NCBI GenBank assembly: GCA_964023205.1
Contig: OZ026848.1
Location: 2,408,501-2,472,500, forward strand
DNA: 64,000 nt
Direction of reading: 5' to 3'
Source of the DNA: Lutraria lutraria
Lineage: Eukaryota; Mollusca; Bivalvia; Venerida; Mactridae
The notes beneath the pieces are model-generated. The model had not been told where the DNA came from. It worked only from the letters and a program-made list of their open reading frames with translations, and ran no database searches. The position numbers were made by a program, and so were the translations under genes. Every line of letters starts with the position of its first letter. Positions within the stretch are counted from its first letter, which is position 1. Shown here one piece after another: positions 20,401-29,928 of the stretch.

Positions 20401-23209
20401 GCTTAAGACAAAGGTGTGTAGCTCCAAGGTCAAGGTCAGATTTACATGGCAAACGTCAAAAATGCAGTCTGCTTTTCATGTCTGCTATCTAACGTCAATA
20501 GTTATGAGTGTTCATACATAGTTTTTTAATCCTTTTACAATCTCATATGTCACTAAGGCAGTTACAGTTTTGTAAGATCCATAGCCATATTTATATAAAA
20601 GACTTTAAGTGATGTGGATAAATTTATCTGTTATTACAGCCATTTTACTTCATTTTAGATTATCAATGGGTACGCAAAGCTGTTAGGAAGAGAAGCAACT
20701 GACAGCTCAGATGGTATTGGTTGCACCAAACGTATATTCATGATACCATCGTACTCAGCAGCATTGTGGACAGCGGGAATTTATGAGAATTATATATTCA
20801 AAAAGGTATGTTTTTCTGCATCAGAGCATATACATGTTTGTAGGTGAATATGTATTTTATTCCCTTACACAGATCGACAGATAATCTCTACTAAGAAATG
20901 CGTACCAAAAAAACAGTTTAGTTAAGAATGACAAAAGGTATATTAAATGGAAGTCACATGTTGCATTTATGTTCATTTGCTGCAGTTCTGTTAATTATTA
21001 TTGAAACATTTATATAGCTACAGTCAAAAACGGGAATGATAGAAATCAACCTAACATCAAAGAAGCATTAAATGACAATTTTGACAGTATTATTTTCAAT
21101 TAAAGAGTACATATTGACAGCTTTAGAAATTGCTGTGGCAAACATTGTCAGTTTCTATTTCAACACGGCAAACTAAAAGACTCATTTGTTGTGAAGACAG
21201 CTTAAGTTGGCACTTTTAATATTTTGGTTGTAAAAATCAGACAAATGGTATGAACATCATGCATTTGACTTGTCATTGAATACAGATATAGTTTGCTTCA
21301 TTTGTTATAGGTTGATTTGTCACTGTATGACCTGATAGTAGTTCCATGGAATCGAAATAATAACCACTGGGTTCTGCTGGTTGCCAGCACAAAAGAAGAT
21401 ACAGTAATAGTGTATGATTCTCTTGATGGAGAAAATGACGACCTATGTGAGAAGTTTCGGTAAGTAGATTTAAGTGTATACATACAATTATAAGCAGTTA
21501 TGAGAGGAAATAAATAAAAATTTCCAAGTTATGATCATTTTAGATTTTTATAAAACTTTTTTACTAGAGAAATAAAATAAACTCAGAAACATTAAAAGCA
21601 ATGTTAATTATAAGGATGTTAAGCATAAGGATATAAGAAGGTAAATAAACAATTAATCAATTAACGTTTGTTTGTCAGATTAAATGGTCATTAAATCATA
21701 TATTGTTGATTGTTTAATTAACTATTTGAGAAGTGATTTTGGATATACAAGTAAACTTGCTTAAATCATGTTAAACTTATCTTAAGAAAAGAATTGTCTG
21801 TCTCAAAGTATTTTAGACGCAGTAGAGATAAAAAAAAATTCATATTTATAAGCTGTTCGTATATAATTGATTTTAACGTTCGTATGAATGAACAAACGAT
21901 TAGTAAAATCTTGACAAATTGACATCCCTAATTATTAGGTTATAGTAATGTTTCACTGTCACACATGAGTATAACATTAGTAACATTATATAGAATTGAG
22001 GCATTACCATTATTATTTATGTTATTGACAATTATAATTAAGTGATGTTTTACTTATATTTTTAGCAACTTCATGCAAACAAGGTGTAAAGTGACAAATG
22101 ATCTGCCATTTCATCAGTGGACTGCAGTCAGTTCAACAGGGAATAAGCAGAGTGATGGCTCCAGTTGCGGTGTATTTGTTTTAATGGTATGTTTCAGAAC
22201 ACATTATCTAAAATAATTTCAATTTGTAGCTAAGTCCAGGTCATTTCCATTGTTTTTTTCATCGGCAAGTACATATAATGACAATCTGACTAAAGTAAAA
22301 TCTGATGATGGAACATTATAATTGTCCTTCTGGAATAGTTGGACTTTCTTAAAATGCTATTTATACCTCACAGCTATCATTGGTAACATTAACAAGTTGT
22401 TTCTTATTAAAATAATCTGATTCATGATCAGCTTTTTCGTATTTAAAGTAATAAAATTAGAAATTGAAAAATGAATCACACCGATAACACATTTAGAAAC
22501 TCCATATCTACTTTAGTTCATGAACCACGCTTTTAGTGTGATCCCAGCAGAATTTTAGTAAAATTCCAGCTAAATATAATTTTCAAAATTTTGAGAGTAA
22601 GCCCTGTTTGGCTAACACAAAGGTTTCATAGGTTGTCATCAGATTTTCCTGCAGGAAGATCACATGCTTTAGTCAGATGTTTAGAGTGCTATCTTAATGT
22701 CAGTTGTTGTTTATTTTGTAATTCCGCTAATTCTCAAATGATACAAGGCTGTTGTGACCTTTTAGCTTTTATACAGACTGCCATCTTTGTTACAGTGAAA
22801 TTTATATGAGAGGATAGTATTCTTGTTCCCTCAATAATGGGCAATTTCATAGATATCAGTTACTGGATATAAGACATACACCTTGTACTAAAATTAGTGA
22901 TTAATATTAATGATTTTGTATGGTTTGTATTTTCAGACTCTTGAGTGCCTAGTGAATGGCAAGGCATCCTGGATTTTGCGTCAGGTGCATGTGGAAGAAT
23001 TCCGCAGATATGTAAGGGATCGCCTACTTGTCAAAGGTGTTAGAAACACACTCTTATGTGATTCCTTGTTTTGCAAAGATCCTAGAGGTGACTTACAGTG
23101 GGTCATGTGTGACGTTTGTTATCGTTGGTTGCATAAGGCATGTTCTACCAAAGCTGTGAATGAGGAAGAACATTATCAGTGTGAAATATGTGATGCACAG
23201 TATTGTTGA
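12160..23209 (+). CDS. Integrase-Ulp1-PHD protein, Ginger-type transposase (11 exons)
   Basis: Exons: 12160-12298, 13907-14097, 14383-14457, 15040-15273, 16101-16208, 16981-17155, 19185-19988, 20659-20805, 21311-21459, 22066-22186, 22937-23209. All ten junctions are GT-AG. The phases agree everywhere except between exons 5 and 6, where one surplus base breaks the frame. Ignoring that base, the product has 804 residues. In order: an N-terminal H2C2 zinc site, a D,D(35)E integrase core, GPY/F, an acidic Thr/Pro/Glu-rich linker, a Ulp1/SENP (C48-type) protease, and a C-terminal PHD finger. Ginger elements are cut-and-paste transposons with a Gypsy-type integrase, and some carry protease or PHD modules. 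I see no reverse transcriptase, gag or DNA polymerase B nearby, which argues against an LTR element or a Polinton. I could not find terminal inverted repeats, so a domesticated host gene remains possible. The start ATG at 12160 precedes a typical pre-zinc-finger segment; an upstream exon cannot be excluded. Confidence 0.82.
13077..13560 (+). repeat. Local imperfect repeat in intron 1
   Basis: ATATATCGGTTCAGTAGGG (or CAGTTCAG) appears three times (about 13085, 13300, 13480). ATTGTTAGAGTAAT appears three times (13111, 13232, 13412), with TATTATTGACTGA between. Spacing is uneven (121-215 bp), so this is a rearranged repeat, not a clean array. Confidence 0.7.
14301..14372 (+). repeat. Perfect 36-bp tandem duplication before exon 3
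   Basis: Two adjacent identical copies (14301-14336 and 14337-14372), each starting TTCAGGTAAAAAAATTC. Each copy contains a TTCAG that looks like a splice acceptor, 10-80 bp upstream of the real acceptor at 14382. Perfect identity suggests a recent duplication. Confidence 0.85.
15040..17155 (+). CDS. Exons 4-6: integrase catalytic core (D,D-35-E)
   Basis: Exon 4 (78 codons) carries the first aspartate in GCDLMGPF (Asp146) and the second in LTDQGREF (Asp205). Exon 5 carries AYHPQTNGLDERTNQT with the glutamate at residue 241, exactly 35 residues after Asp205. Exon 6 has the downstream helix and FLLYGREAKYP, a signature of Gypsy-type integrases. Exon 5 ends in phase 0, whereas exon 6 must be entered in phase 2. 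The surplus base lies in the T3-A5 run at 16200-16207; dropping one T would give the TLK-R-ALSK reading expected in this family. No alternative acceptor near 16980 repairs the frame. The lesion may be real inactivation or a sequencing/assembly error. Confidence 0.85.
17181..17550. mobile_element. 370-bp inverted-repeat element in intron 6
   Basis: The left end (ATTAAAAAACTATTTGTTTG then TTGTGCTCCGACC) and the right end (GGTCGGAGCACTACAAACAA then ACCATTTTTTAAT) are inverted copies over about 33 bp with a few mismatches. The interior is T-rich and noncoding. Likely a non-autonomous DNA transposon. Confidence 0.65.
17772..18070 (+). mobile_element. tRNA-derived SINE, copy 2 (intron 6)
   Basis: The head has a clear B box, GTTCGAACC, at 17837-17845, preceded by TATTAGAGCGTTTGTCTGA, a worn A-box/anticodon-arm region. 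The body contains CCTCCACCTCTGAATTATGT and CCAGGAAAGCTGGTTAGCAT. The tail contains GATATGACTGAAATAATT and ATGGCGTAAAACCCAA. The 3' part matches the SINE at 3890-4140. It lies in the sense orientation of the integrase gene. Heads of this kind are usual in lophotrochozoan SINEs. Confidence 0.75.
18108..18139 (+). repeat. Short hairpin starting a dispersed repeat
   Basis: GCTCACCTGAACAC pairs with GTGTTTAAGGTGAGC around a three-base loop, with one bulge. Such 'GCTCACCT...AGGTGAGC' hairpins head a repeat I associate with bivalve introns; about 230 bp of similar-looking noncoding sequence follows. The family name is not known to me. Confidence 0.5.
19185..19988 (+). CDS. Exon 7: GPY/F module, acidic linker, start of protease
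   Basis: The exon is 268 codons, phase 0 at both ends. It opens with a highly charged Lys/Glu-rich helix (about residues 315-355), like the segment after Gypsy integrase cores. Then come SIGDKVLKYNS and the GPY motif (Gly394-Pro395-Tyr396, followed by IVVEI), which marks the GPY/F C-terminal DNA-binding/multimerisation fold. Residues about 430-470 form a low-complexity linker rich in Thr, Pro and Glu. The last residues, WLNDK, are the start of the Ulp1 fold and continue directly as IINGY in exon 8. A 178-codon frame on the opposite strand is a shadow. Confidence 0.85.
20042..20470 (+). repeat. Two diverged copies of a dispersed repeat in intron 7
   Basis: Both copies carry TCCTTGATG, a CATGAGATGAT/CATAAGATGAT stretch, and AAGGTCAAGG(C/T)CA followed by a TTA/ACTTA stretch (20140 and 20426). 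Related blocks occur at 9.04, 17.63 and 23.5-23.8 kb. No coding content. Confidence 0.5.
20659..22186 (+). CDS. Exons 8-10: Ulp1/SENP-type cysteine protease domain
   Basis: Together with the end of exon 7 this forms a compact C48-type protease (about residues 571-714). Visible signatures: WLND-KIINGY at the fold entrance; NNNHWVLLV with catalytic His643; VYDSLD with Asp660; KQSDGSSCGVFVL with oxyanion Gln702 and nucleophile Cys708. The Gln-to-Cys spacing of six matches yeast Ulp1. All four catalytic residues are present. Family members cleave SUMO or related ubiquitin-like proteins; whether this one does is not shown. Junctions: exon 8 phase 0/0, exon 9 ends in phase 2, exon 10 ends in phase 0. 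Intron 9 (21460-22065) holds a hAT-like end. Confidence 0.87.
21640..21930. mobile_element. hAT-like element end in intron 9
   Basis: The end AATTGACATCCCTA at 21917-21930, with TAGTAAAATCTTGAC just inside and GTTCGTATGAATGAAC further in, matches the left terminus of the element at 1429-2600 in inverted orientation. Towards 21650 there is AATTAATCAATTAACG, a subterminal motif of the same family. The left end is not clearly definable, so its start here is approximate. Confidence 0.5.
22937..23209 (+). CDS. Exon 11: C-terminal PHD finger and stop
   Basis: The exon begins with TLECLVNGKASWIL, the end of the protease fold, then a helix (EEFRRYVRDRL). The PHD finger has putative ligands Cys755, Cys760, Cys772, Cys775, His780, Cys783, Cys796 and Cys799. 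The pattern WVMCDVCYRWLHKAC is typical of PHD cores, with the aromatic residue before the ligand pair. PHD fingers often read histone H3 tails, so targeting to chromatin is a reasonable but unproven role. The stop is TGA at 23207-23209, five residues after the last ligand. No convincing polyadenylation signal is seen immediately downstream. Confidence 0.85.
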   Translation, partial: TLECLVNGKASWILRQVHVEEFRRYVRDRLLVKGVRNTLLCDSLFCKDPRGDLQWVMCDVCYRWLHKACSTKAVNEEEHYQCEICDAQYC

Positions 23210-23383
23210 AACACGTGAAAAGATTAACTAAGTTAGATGAAATTGTGCATTAAGGACTATAAACTATAAGTACATACATATTTGTTTTTTATATATCAAG
23301 AAAGTGGCATGTTTTCTACCATAGAAGGAAGTTTTGGAGTTATCGAAAAAAAAACCTGTGACAATAACTATCCTGATTTTTTT

Positions 23384-23822
23384 GTCGAGCCTGCCTGCGG
23401 TGAGCTGGACTTAGTCGCCACAATGGCGGTTGCGTGTCTGTACGTTAGTTAGTTAGTTAGTGATACGGTGTGCAGTGCGCAAAATCCAGGTCTCTAGCTT
23501 AAAGGTCACACTTAGAGGTCAAATGTCAAAAATGAGCATTATAGACCTTGTCCGGGCTGTATCTCCCTTATGCATTGAATTGTTTGAAAATGACTTGCCA
23601 TAATACAATGAGACCATGTGTCTTGGGCAACACCCAGATTTCATAGGTCAAAGGTCAAGATTACACATTCAGTCAAATATATTTTCCTGTGACTTCTGTG
23701 CATTCAAGGATTTTGAAATAAATTGGTATAAAAGTTTACTTCAAATGAATTGATGTATCATGAACATCACTAATACTTGTAGTTAAAAGGTCAAGATCAC
23801 AAGCTGGCTATATAGGCTCGAC
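23384..23822. repeat. Dispersed element bounded by GTCGAGCC/GGCTCGAC
   Basis: An 8-bp inverted terminal motif, GTCGAGCC at 23384 and GGCTCGAC at 23815, encloses a GTTA microsatellite (about 23445-23462) and three GGTCAA-type blocks. No open frame. Likely a non-autonomous repeat family member just downstream of the integrase gene; its relation to that gene's termini is unclear. Confidence 0.45.
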
Positions 23823-26169
23823 ATGTTGCCCTTGGGCTTCTAGTTTTTAAGAGTTTTTTTAGATATAATTATTTAATATTGTTTGTAACACTTTGATTAA
23901 CAAGAATTTAACATACATAAAAAATGGGCTTATCTGTGACAGGTTCCTTTTAATAGCCCTTTAGTGTGACAATAGCCAGGAAATCAGTGTTCACACCCTT
24001 CCTTGTAGTTCTTTTATTTAATGTTTGTTAGTTTAAGATTTTATTTATTGGTATATATTCTTGTTAAAATACACTATTAGAAATCATATCTTTGTTATCT
24101 TGTCTTCGTCAAGTTCTTGGTCATTCAAAAAGAAAACCATAACTAAATAATGGATTTACATTTGGAAATGAATGGACATTCCAATCAAACATGGACCTTA
24201 CTTTCAGCTGAGTTCTTAAGCAAACAGCTATGGTCTGATATTACCTCAGTCTAATTGATAAGATAGTACTTTCACCCAAATCAAGCTTATTCCTGAAATA
24301 TTCTTTGCATATCTGGGTGGTGATATCCAGTTTCTGACCTTAAGGAAAGAGTGATATCTGTACAAGACTAATAAGTGCTATGTTTCAACAGACTGACATT
24401 ATGAAACAAGAGGGCCATGATCCCTGGCATTAAAGAATTAAACAAGTTCGTCTTGGCAATGCTATATGTAAAATGTCATTTTATTTTAGATAATTTTATT
24501 AATTATTCAGCAGTATGTCTAAGGCCAACTGTTTAAACAGCTGTTTGTCAGTGTTGTGACTCAAATCTTTAAGGTATAACAATTGTAACAGCTTTAAAAT
24601 ATAGTCTTAGTTCATAGCTGTATGTCTGTGTTGTGACAACAAATCTGTAAATTATAATACAGTATGGTTACCACAGTTGTAAAAAAGAGAAATAATTCCA
24701 TGCAGAACTCTAGTTGCCATGGCAACAGAAGGAAACTCTTCTAGTAGGGATCATCTTGTGTACATCTACCAATTTTGTTAAAATCGTGACCCTGGTGTCA
24801 AAATTGACTCCTACAAGAGAATCACTTGATTTTACATAGGAAAATCTAAACAAATTTGAAATAATGTTCCTTAAAAAATTTACCTTCATAGGTAAATTTT
24901 TAAAGGGGCATATATTTTTGGATTGAATAACAGGTTCCTGCTTTTAAATAGCTAGTATAAACTTTTTTCATTTTCTCGACAGATGTTGCGCACCTGTGCG
25001 TATTGCTATCTACACACCTGTATTCTTTCATGTCATAACTGAGTTATTTACCTGTAAGTACTGTAGGTAGATTGATAGTATTATATTATTCTGAAGATCT
25101 CTCAGTTTCTCATCAAGGACACGTAACTCGACTACTTTCTTTTCGTGGCCAAAATTTCAAAAAAAAAATAAAGAGTATGACTGCCCTTTATTATATTTTT
25201 TCATAGTTATATATTTGAAAACTGATAACATAAACCAAATTCGGTAAACCATTTATTCTGTTTGTAAAAATCATTATAAAGCGTCTTATGATTCTCACGT
25301 CTTGCCTATTTCACAACCCTCCTGTGAGAGTCGTAAGATCTTATGATTCACTAAATAACACGATTACGTTATTGTTACGACACACTGACTTTAGCTCTAA
25401 AATGTAAACACGGGTTTCGAAATTCCTATATCGAAGTTCGTTTATATCGAAGTATTTTGGCAAGTCCCACGAACTTCGATACAACGAGTTTTGACTGTAT
25501 ATGATTTTAGATAATCATACTTGTCTTGTACTGACCTTACTCTTTGGACAAAATGTTATGTATGAGTTTTATAATCAAAAACTTGAAGTGTGGTACAAAG
25601 TTTGATACAACGGAAAGATGATTCCTGGTTATGTTGAGCTATTCCTAACTTTATCCGAACAAGAATCCACCTTACTGTCTGTTCGAACTACTATTTTAAT
25701 TAATGGACTTGTTAAACTGATGTTTGACTAGCTGATACAAGGTACAGAATACAAAAATCAAGTTTTTTTTTCAAATTCCCATGACATTGGCTAAATATTT
25801 TCATTAGTTTCTTTTCAGAATACAGCCAGGAAGACACCCAAAGTCCACTACAAGTTTGCAGACAGATTCGCTTTATTCATTGTAGTATTACATGTTAAAA
25901 ATCGAGAATTGCTGCCATAATACACAGTCCATACCTATTTGTTGTAATTGTAATGCATTTGGTATATGTTTTATACTGATAATTGAGATTAGAGAATAAT
26001 TGATTTACTCACAATTATAATGTGAGTCAAGTAGAATTGAGAAAGTTTGATAGTAAGAGATGTAGAGAGAGAATTAGAACCTAATTGTGCTCAGACCTCC
26101 ATCTTGAAATCAACAAATAAGAAACTACATGCACTTAAATTCATCTATCACAACACAAATTACAGAAAA
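23823..26169. other. Noncoding DNA with scattered repeats
   Basis: No gene seen. A small inverted repeat (TTAAAAAATTTACCT ... AGGTAAATTTTTAA) lies at 24871-24903. At 25410-25497 a region with TTCGATACAACGAG and TTTTGACTG followed by TA looks like one end of a CAGTCAAAACTCG-type pogo-like MITE whose other end I cannot find. Confidence 0.45.
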
Positions 26170-26235
26170 ACTATTTTCTATAAGTCTAGACCCAAGTTGG
26201 GTTTATCTTGTGGGTCTAGACTTATAGAAAATAGT
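26170..26235 (+). repeat. Perfect 25-bp inverted repeat with 16-nt loop
   Basis: The arm at 26170-26194 (starting ACTATTTTCTATAAGTCTAG) is exactly the reverse complement of 26211-26235. The loop is 26195-26210. Pairing stops at both borders. It could extrude as a cruciform or fold as a hairpin in RNA; no transcript evidence is available. Confidence 0.9.
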
Positions 26236-26810
26236 GAACACATACACCATAAATGTCATTGATCTGGATCGAGTTGTACACCTATTTTTGGAGAGGAAAA
26301 AGACGTATCCTGTGATTTATGAATCAGTTGTGATAAATGAAAATGTGAAGTTTAGTGTATCGGACCATGCACAGAAAATTAGAAAAAATAACTTTTCATG
26401 GTTGAACTTGAGAAAATGATTAGTATGCTTTTGAAAATTATGTGAAAGATGAAATGAGACATACACTGAAAAAAAAATTTTTTTTGTGACATCAGTGTAC
26501 TAAAACAATGTTTATTTTCATTAATTTATGAAAATTAAAAGATGAATTGATTCATGTTTACTTTTCTGTTATTTATTGTGTTCTTCATTGTAAAAGGTAC
26601 ATTACACTTGAAGCATCATTATTCATTCTCCTATATTCTTTAGTTTTAAGACTTAACATACGCATATTAAGTACAAAATAGTTTCAGTTCAAAATAAATT
26701 TTTTAATATATTGTAAGACTGTTACTGAAGAACATAGGAACATGAATTGTGTCCAGAATAAAAGTCACACATATACACATACCAATGTGTAACAGCATAC
26801 GTCATATCGA

Positions 26811-26942
26811 GGGCTCAGCGCAACACAGTCATAACTTGTTCTTATTTCAATATGAGTTACGACACTGTTGCGTTGAACCCTCGATATATACATGATAATA
26901 TCAATAAATGTACAAGATTCACTAATTGATATTATCATGTAT
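26811..26942. repeat. Palindromic module plus an 18-bp inverted repeat
   Basis: Positions 26811-26886 form an imperfect palindrome: CGAGGGCTCAGCGCAACA at one side, TGTTGCGTTGAACCCTCG at the other. The module is nearly the reverse complement of 43067-43142. Next to it, ATACATGATAATATCAAT (26888-26905) is perfectly inverted at 26925-26942 around a 19-nt loop. Confidence 0.85.
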
Positions 26943-27544
26943 GCAACTTCTCATGTGTGGTTCGAACTGTGCGCTGAAAGTGCCCTTTCCGGACAAAAAC
27001 GTCATGCCTCACTTAGATTCTGCAGGAAACACGTAACCCAACACCAAGCAAAAGGGTGAAAATGTAGGTAAAGGAGACAAGTACCAGAACAAGAGTTGTT
27101 TGTAGGACATAAAAGTGGGATCTTTTATATAGCCAGTTGAAGAACAACATTGATTAAGTCAAGAGAAGAGTGTGCTGGGGGAAAGCATACTAAAAATTGT
27201 ATTACAGTAGCTCTTTGCACCAGTATGACAGGAGAAAACTCAAACCATTAGTGATAAGGAAATCAGTGAAACTGAGATGTTAAAATAAGGTGAAAGCTGG
27301 ATAACCAGCAGGTTATTTGAGGCGTGGATTTTGTGTGTGGATTCTAAGGAAGATGAGAAGTCAAAGAAGGAAAATCTTAATGATAATGTGCCATCTCATC
27401 CTCACCAGACATTGTGTAATGTCAAGCTTGTATTCCTTCAACCAAATACAATCTCGGCAAATGAATTTTTGGACCCAATAAGAAATTTTGCCTGTGTTAA
27501 TGGGACAAACAAAATTTTTAAATGGAGTTATGGATTTGTCGCAG
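26943..27544. other. Noncoding DNA, one unrecognised short frame
   Basis: A frame at 27331-27576 (81 codons) starts with a Lys/Glu/Asp-rich stretch but matches no family I know and runs into the element that follows. I do not call it a gene. Confidence 0.4.
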
Positions 27545-29348
27545 TACTGTATACGTCTTTAAATTGGCGGGGCTAAAATTTGGCATTTTTTGGAAATTTA
27601 AATATTGGCGGTGGTCAAGAATTGGTGATTTCTTAAAAATCCGCCAAAAAAAACCCATCTTTGTCCGCCGCCTCTAAAATTAAACCAATGTAACCTATAT
27701 TTTAATTTGCTTTACATCTTTAAATATTCTTTGTTTGTAAACATGTTCGCACCTTCCATATACTTGTACAATGCCCTTGTCTTATTGTGATATACGTGTA
27801 CATCGTTAATAGTATCCCTTTGTTATAAAAATTGCAAACACCGTCGAAGATTAGCACCTTTTATTAACAAATGGTAATGGTTTGCTTGTTTGTCCATATC
27901 ACTAAGCTTTTTTTGTTGATAACGACTATTTTTATATGCCATTTTATGTATATACTATAATAACTATAACTATAACTGTTTATTCATGATTCAGGCCACT
28001 AGCCCATAACAAGGTATAATAATGCAATCATTAAGTTATGACAATGTGCATACATAGGTAATAATTACATTTGTGACAATTTACCGATTATAATTTTAAT
28101 ATCATGTTTTTGCGACATGAAGCATAATATATATACGATGCTACATTTTTTATGATACTTTCGTTTCGTGATGTTAACAAAATGTGTAACTTATTGATAG
28201 TTGCCTTTATACAAAATTTCTTAGGAATGTATGAATTTCGAATATCAGTATAAACTGGACATATTAATAGAAAATGAAACTCATCCTCTATACAATTCAA
28301 AGAACAAATTTTACAGATACACGATTCACGGACATCTTTTCCCTTTAAGATTTCCAAATGTGGTAAACCTGATCTCAATTGAGCATAACAATATCTAAAT
28401 TTTTGTACAGTTAGTATTGAAAAATAGGTTTCATGTTCATACGTAGATTTAATATTCTTATATAAATGTAAAGACGTGGAATTTTCAAGAGTACTATTCC
28501 AGGTTTGTAAATAATTGTCTTTCAGTCTTCGAGAAAAATATTCGAAAAATAATATCTCATTTTGGACTCCTTCGTTCAACCATACATGACCAAACCCATT
28601 ACTATTTAAAAGATACTCAATTTCTTTTGCCCAATTAAAATATGTAGAACACTTAGTGTTTCTTAACATAATATAACACTTTTTAACAAATCTTGTGGTA
28701 GGCATTTTTATCACCTTAAACCAATACTTGATACAGCGTTTTGTGCTTTCAATCCATATTGGATAGCGTCCACAGTCACCTAATACAGAAGCATTCAATG
28801 ATAATTTGTTAACGCACATGAATCTTTTGCAAGCTAATCTAAGTACTAGTTCACTATTTTCTCTAGACTGGAACCCCCATATTTCAGATCCATACAAAAT
28901 AACTGGTAATATCTTAGTATCAAAAAGTTTAAAAAACATGTCGTAAGGTAGCTGGCCGTATTTGTACAATGAGGATAACATAGTAAGAAGGGTACGCTTT
29001 GCTTTCAGTGCAAGTTCGCTAGACATTTTATTTAATGATAAACTCGAAGTAAAAGTAACACCAACATATGTGAACATATTCACAATTTCTAGTTTCATGT
29101 TGCCATAAAAAAATATTTCATTTAATGCTAATCTACCACCTTTCTTGTATATGTACAAAAGTATAACTTATTTGCCTTTATTTGCATATTTAACCACTGA
29201 TTAATTATCAAAATATTTTTCTTGCTATTATTGGCGGTGTTATATATCTGCGGTGTGAATTATTGGCGGGGTTTTAAATTGGCTGAAACCTATCAACCGC
29301 CAAAATAGCAAACATTAAACCACCGCCAAAATTTCAACGTATACAGTA
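27545..29348. mobile_element. Terminal-inverted-repeat element interrupted by a LINE
   Basis: The ends are inverted copies: TACTGTATACGTCTTTAAAT at the left, and at the right ACGTATACAGTA preceded by CCGCCAAAATTTCA. Several (T)TGGCGG or CCGCCAA words occur near both ends (27565-27670 and 29230-29332). The LINE relic at 28088-29158 with its flanks lies inside, so the original element was probably about 0.5-0.6 kb. No clean target duplication is visible. Class II non-autonomous by inference. Confidence 0.6.
28088..29158 (-). pseudogene. LINE ORF2 C-terminal part (non-LTR retrotransposon)
   Basis: A 356-codon open frame on the minus strand. It starts at the end of the reverse transcriptase (GGRLALNE, then NMFTYVGVTFTSSLSL, the post-catalytic thumb region). 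It continues through ILPVILYGSEIWGF and a long C-terminal region. Near residues 285-312 is a CCHC-type motif (CKICSLNCIEDEFHFLLIC) common at the ends of Jockey/CR1-like ORF2 proteins. Upstream, another frame reads WLNMQIKANKLYF, the preceding RT segment, so a frameshift lies near 29165 and the element is 5'-truncated soon after. The stop is followed by about 110 bp of 3' UTR and a TATAGT-rich tail (about 27950-27975). The catalytic RT motifs are absent. It could not transpose on its own. Confidence 0.8.
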
Positions 29349-29928
29349 GCTGCAGAGATGCTTACCAGCATGAATAGCAGATAACATAGTATTACAGACT
29401 TTTTTTAATGGAAATGAAGTGTTAATGTATTGTGATGCCAAGATACAAATGGTAGTGAACTGATTAATGATAAATTTATATAGTTAAGTATGTATAGAGG
29501 TCTTATAATAGAACAATTATTCAAACTTTTAGGACTCTAAGTTATAACAATTATCAGTTTTTTTTAGATATTGGTATGGTGTAGTTTAACATGAAACGTA
29601 CTGTATTTAAACTAAGAAAATGTTGTTTTCTTTGTAATAAAGTGAAACTAAAATTATTGAATGCATTCTGTATTGTAATGTTTGAAAGGTGATCTAATAT
29701 ACCAAAGTGAAAATAAACTACTGTGCTAAAAGATACTGGTTGGGTTTTACACCTCAAACATATTCAAATATTTTGATAAGCCAAAAAAAGTGACCTCCAA
29801 TTATGATCTCAAAGACATGACTGTGTGAAGTAACATGTAAATATCTTTAGTGGTTGATGGAGATATAAAGTTGTATAAGAAGTAGCACGCAGGTAAGATA
29901 GCCCCATTGTTCTTCCAATAGTCAAGCC
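29349..29928. other. Noncoding DNA
   Basis: AT-rich, short overlapping frames only. No repeat or gene recognised. Confidence 0.5.

Noticed and set aside
12160..23209. Polinton/Maverick or Gypsy LTR element as the source of the integrase
   Set aside because: No family B DNA polymerase, ATPase or capsid genes, and no reverse transcriptase or LTRs nearby. Integrase and protease are parts of one spliced protein with GPY/F and PHD.
26234..26419. 61-codon frame after the 25-bp hairpin
   Set aside because: No recognisable domain; begins inside the hairpin region; not supported as a gene.
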